From: Ceratopteris richardii | Lineage: Eukaryota > Streptophyta > Polypodiopsida > Polypodiales > Pteridaceae | Direction of reading: 5' to 3' | DNA: 64,000 nt | Assembly (NCBI GenBank): GCA_020310875.1 | Contig: CM035415.1 | Span: 194,494,432 to 194,558,431, forward strand | Shown: one piece after another, positions 63,769 to 64,000 of the stretch | Layout of the letters: the number at the start of each line of letters is the position of its first letter | Position numbering within the stretch: position 1 is the first letter of the stretch | Made by a program: the position numbers and the translations under genes | The notes under the pieces: model-generated | What the model was told of the DNA's origin: nothing | The model's input: the letters and a program-made list of their open reading frames with translations, nothing else | Database searches by the model: none

Positions 63769-64000
63769 GGTGGCTGATGCGCTAATAAGAAAGATCTGCT
63801 ACAAAAGATTAACACATTAGCATGGAAATTAATTATGATCCCATTAAAGTGAGACCGCAATCCCTTTCCATAACTGATGCGTAACCCGTGTAGCCAAGTG
63901 CTGTGATGTGATGGATGCAATGTTTCTTGCAGCACTAGTGCAGGTCTCTAGACACCTATACGTTTCAGATCATGCATACATTTCTTGATGAGATGAGATT
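63769..64000 (-). other. Gyp8 sequence upstream of ORF3
   Basis: Non-coding. On the minus strand GCTAAT followed by TTAATCTTTTGTAG (about 63795-63820) looks like a branch point and 3' splice site some 30 bp before the ORF3 ATG. Nothing else was recognised. Confidence 0.5.

Larger units (their letters stand above)
58675..64000 (-). mobile_element. Gyp8, 3' part of a Ty3/gypsy element
   Basis: On the minus strand: end of the pol-ORF3 spacer, intact ORF3, polypurine tract and 3' LTR. Inserted in Ret7, expected target duplication GGGAC on the plus strand (58670-58674). Gag-pol and the 5' LTR lie right of the window. Closest relative here is Gyp4. Confidence 0.92.

Overview
The window reads as intergenic heterochromatin of a large plant genome. 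I see no intact host gene. Nearly all of it is LTR retrotransposons: Ty3/gypsy elements with a tRNA-Asp-type primer site (TGGCGCC...) and very long extra genes, and Ty1/copia elements with an initiator-Met-type primer site (TGGTATCAGAGC). The families, the 5-bp target duplications and one Argonaute fragment of plant type point to a vascular plant. The species cannot be told from the sequence.

Layout. 1-16862: gypsy element Gyp1 (+), complete except for most of its 5' LTR: leader with hairpin array, gag-PR-RT-RNaseH, integrase plus a second protease, a large third ORF, 3' LTR. 16863-19851: 3' half of copia CopA (+). 19852-23835: 5' part of gypsy Gyp2 (-). 23836-35284: gypsy Gyp3 (+), which lacks integrase, carries an Argonaute fragment, and is split by the complete copia CopB (26545-33160, target duplication AAAAG). 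35285-38711: 5' half of copia CopC (-). 38712-40130 and 40131-41249: 3' ends of Gyp4 and Gyp5 (+). 41250-41335: a 5S/tRNA-like block. About 42377-53013 and beyond: old copia CopE (+), split by the complete copia CopD (-, 44437-50989, target duplication TGAAG). 53013-54475: mostly unrecognised. 54476-55828: decayed gypsy gag-protease Gyp6. 55829-58674: 3' part of an unclassified LTR element Ret7 (-). 58675-64000: 3' part of Gyp8 (-), with an open third ORF of 1495 codons.

The left two thirds form a seven-deep nest: Gyp1 in CopA in Gyp2 in Gyp3 in CopC in Gyp4 in Gyp5. The left halves of all of these must lie beyond position 1.

The main points for a second look are these. An apparently intron-free Argonaute MID-domain fragment sits inside Gyp3. 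A third gene shared by Gyp1, Gyp4, Gyp5 and Gyp8 has two conserved globular ends and nuclear-localisation-like clusters. Gyp1 pol has a duplicated integrase zinc-binding domain and a second retropepsin. An internal copy of the polypurine tract lies at the end of Gyp1 pol. Palindromic repeat arrays with a shared AATCGCGAT core occur in two gypsy leaders. Independent insertions cluster at homologous positions of copia integrase and gypsy protease. All protein assignments come from reading motifs by eye; no database search was run.
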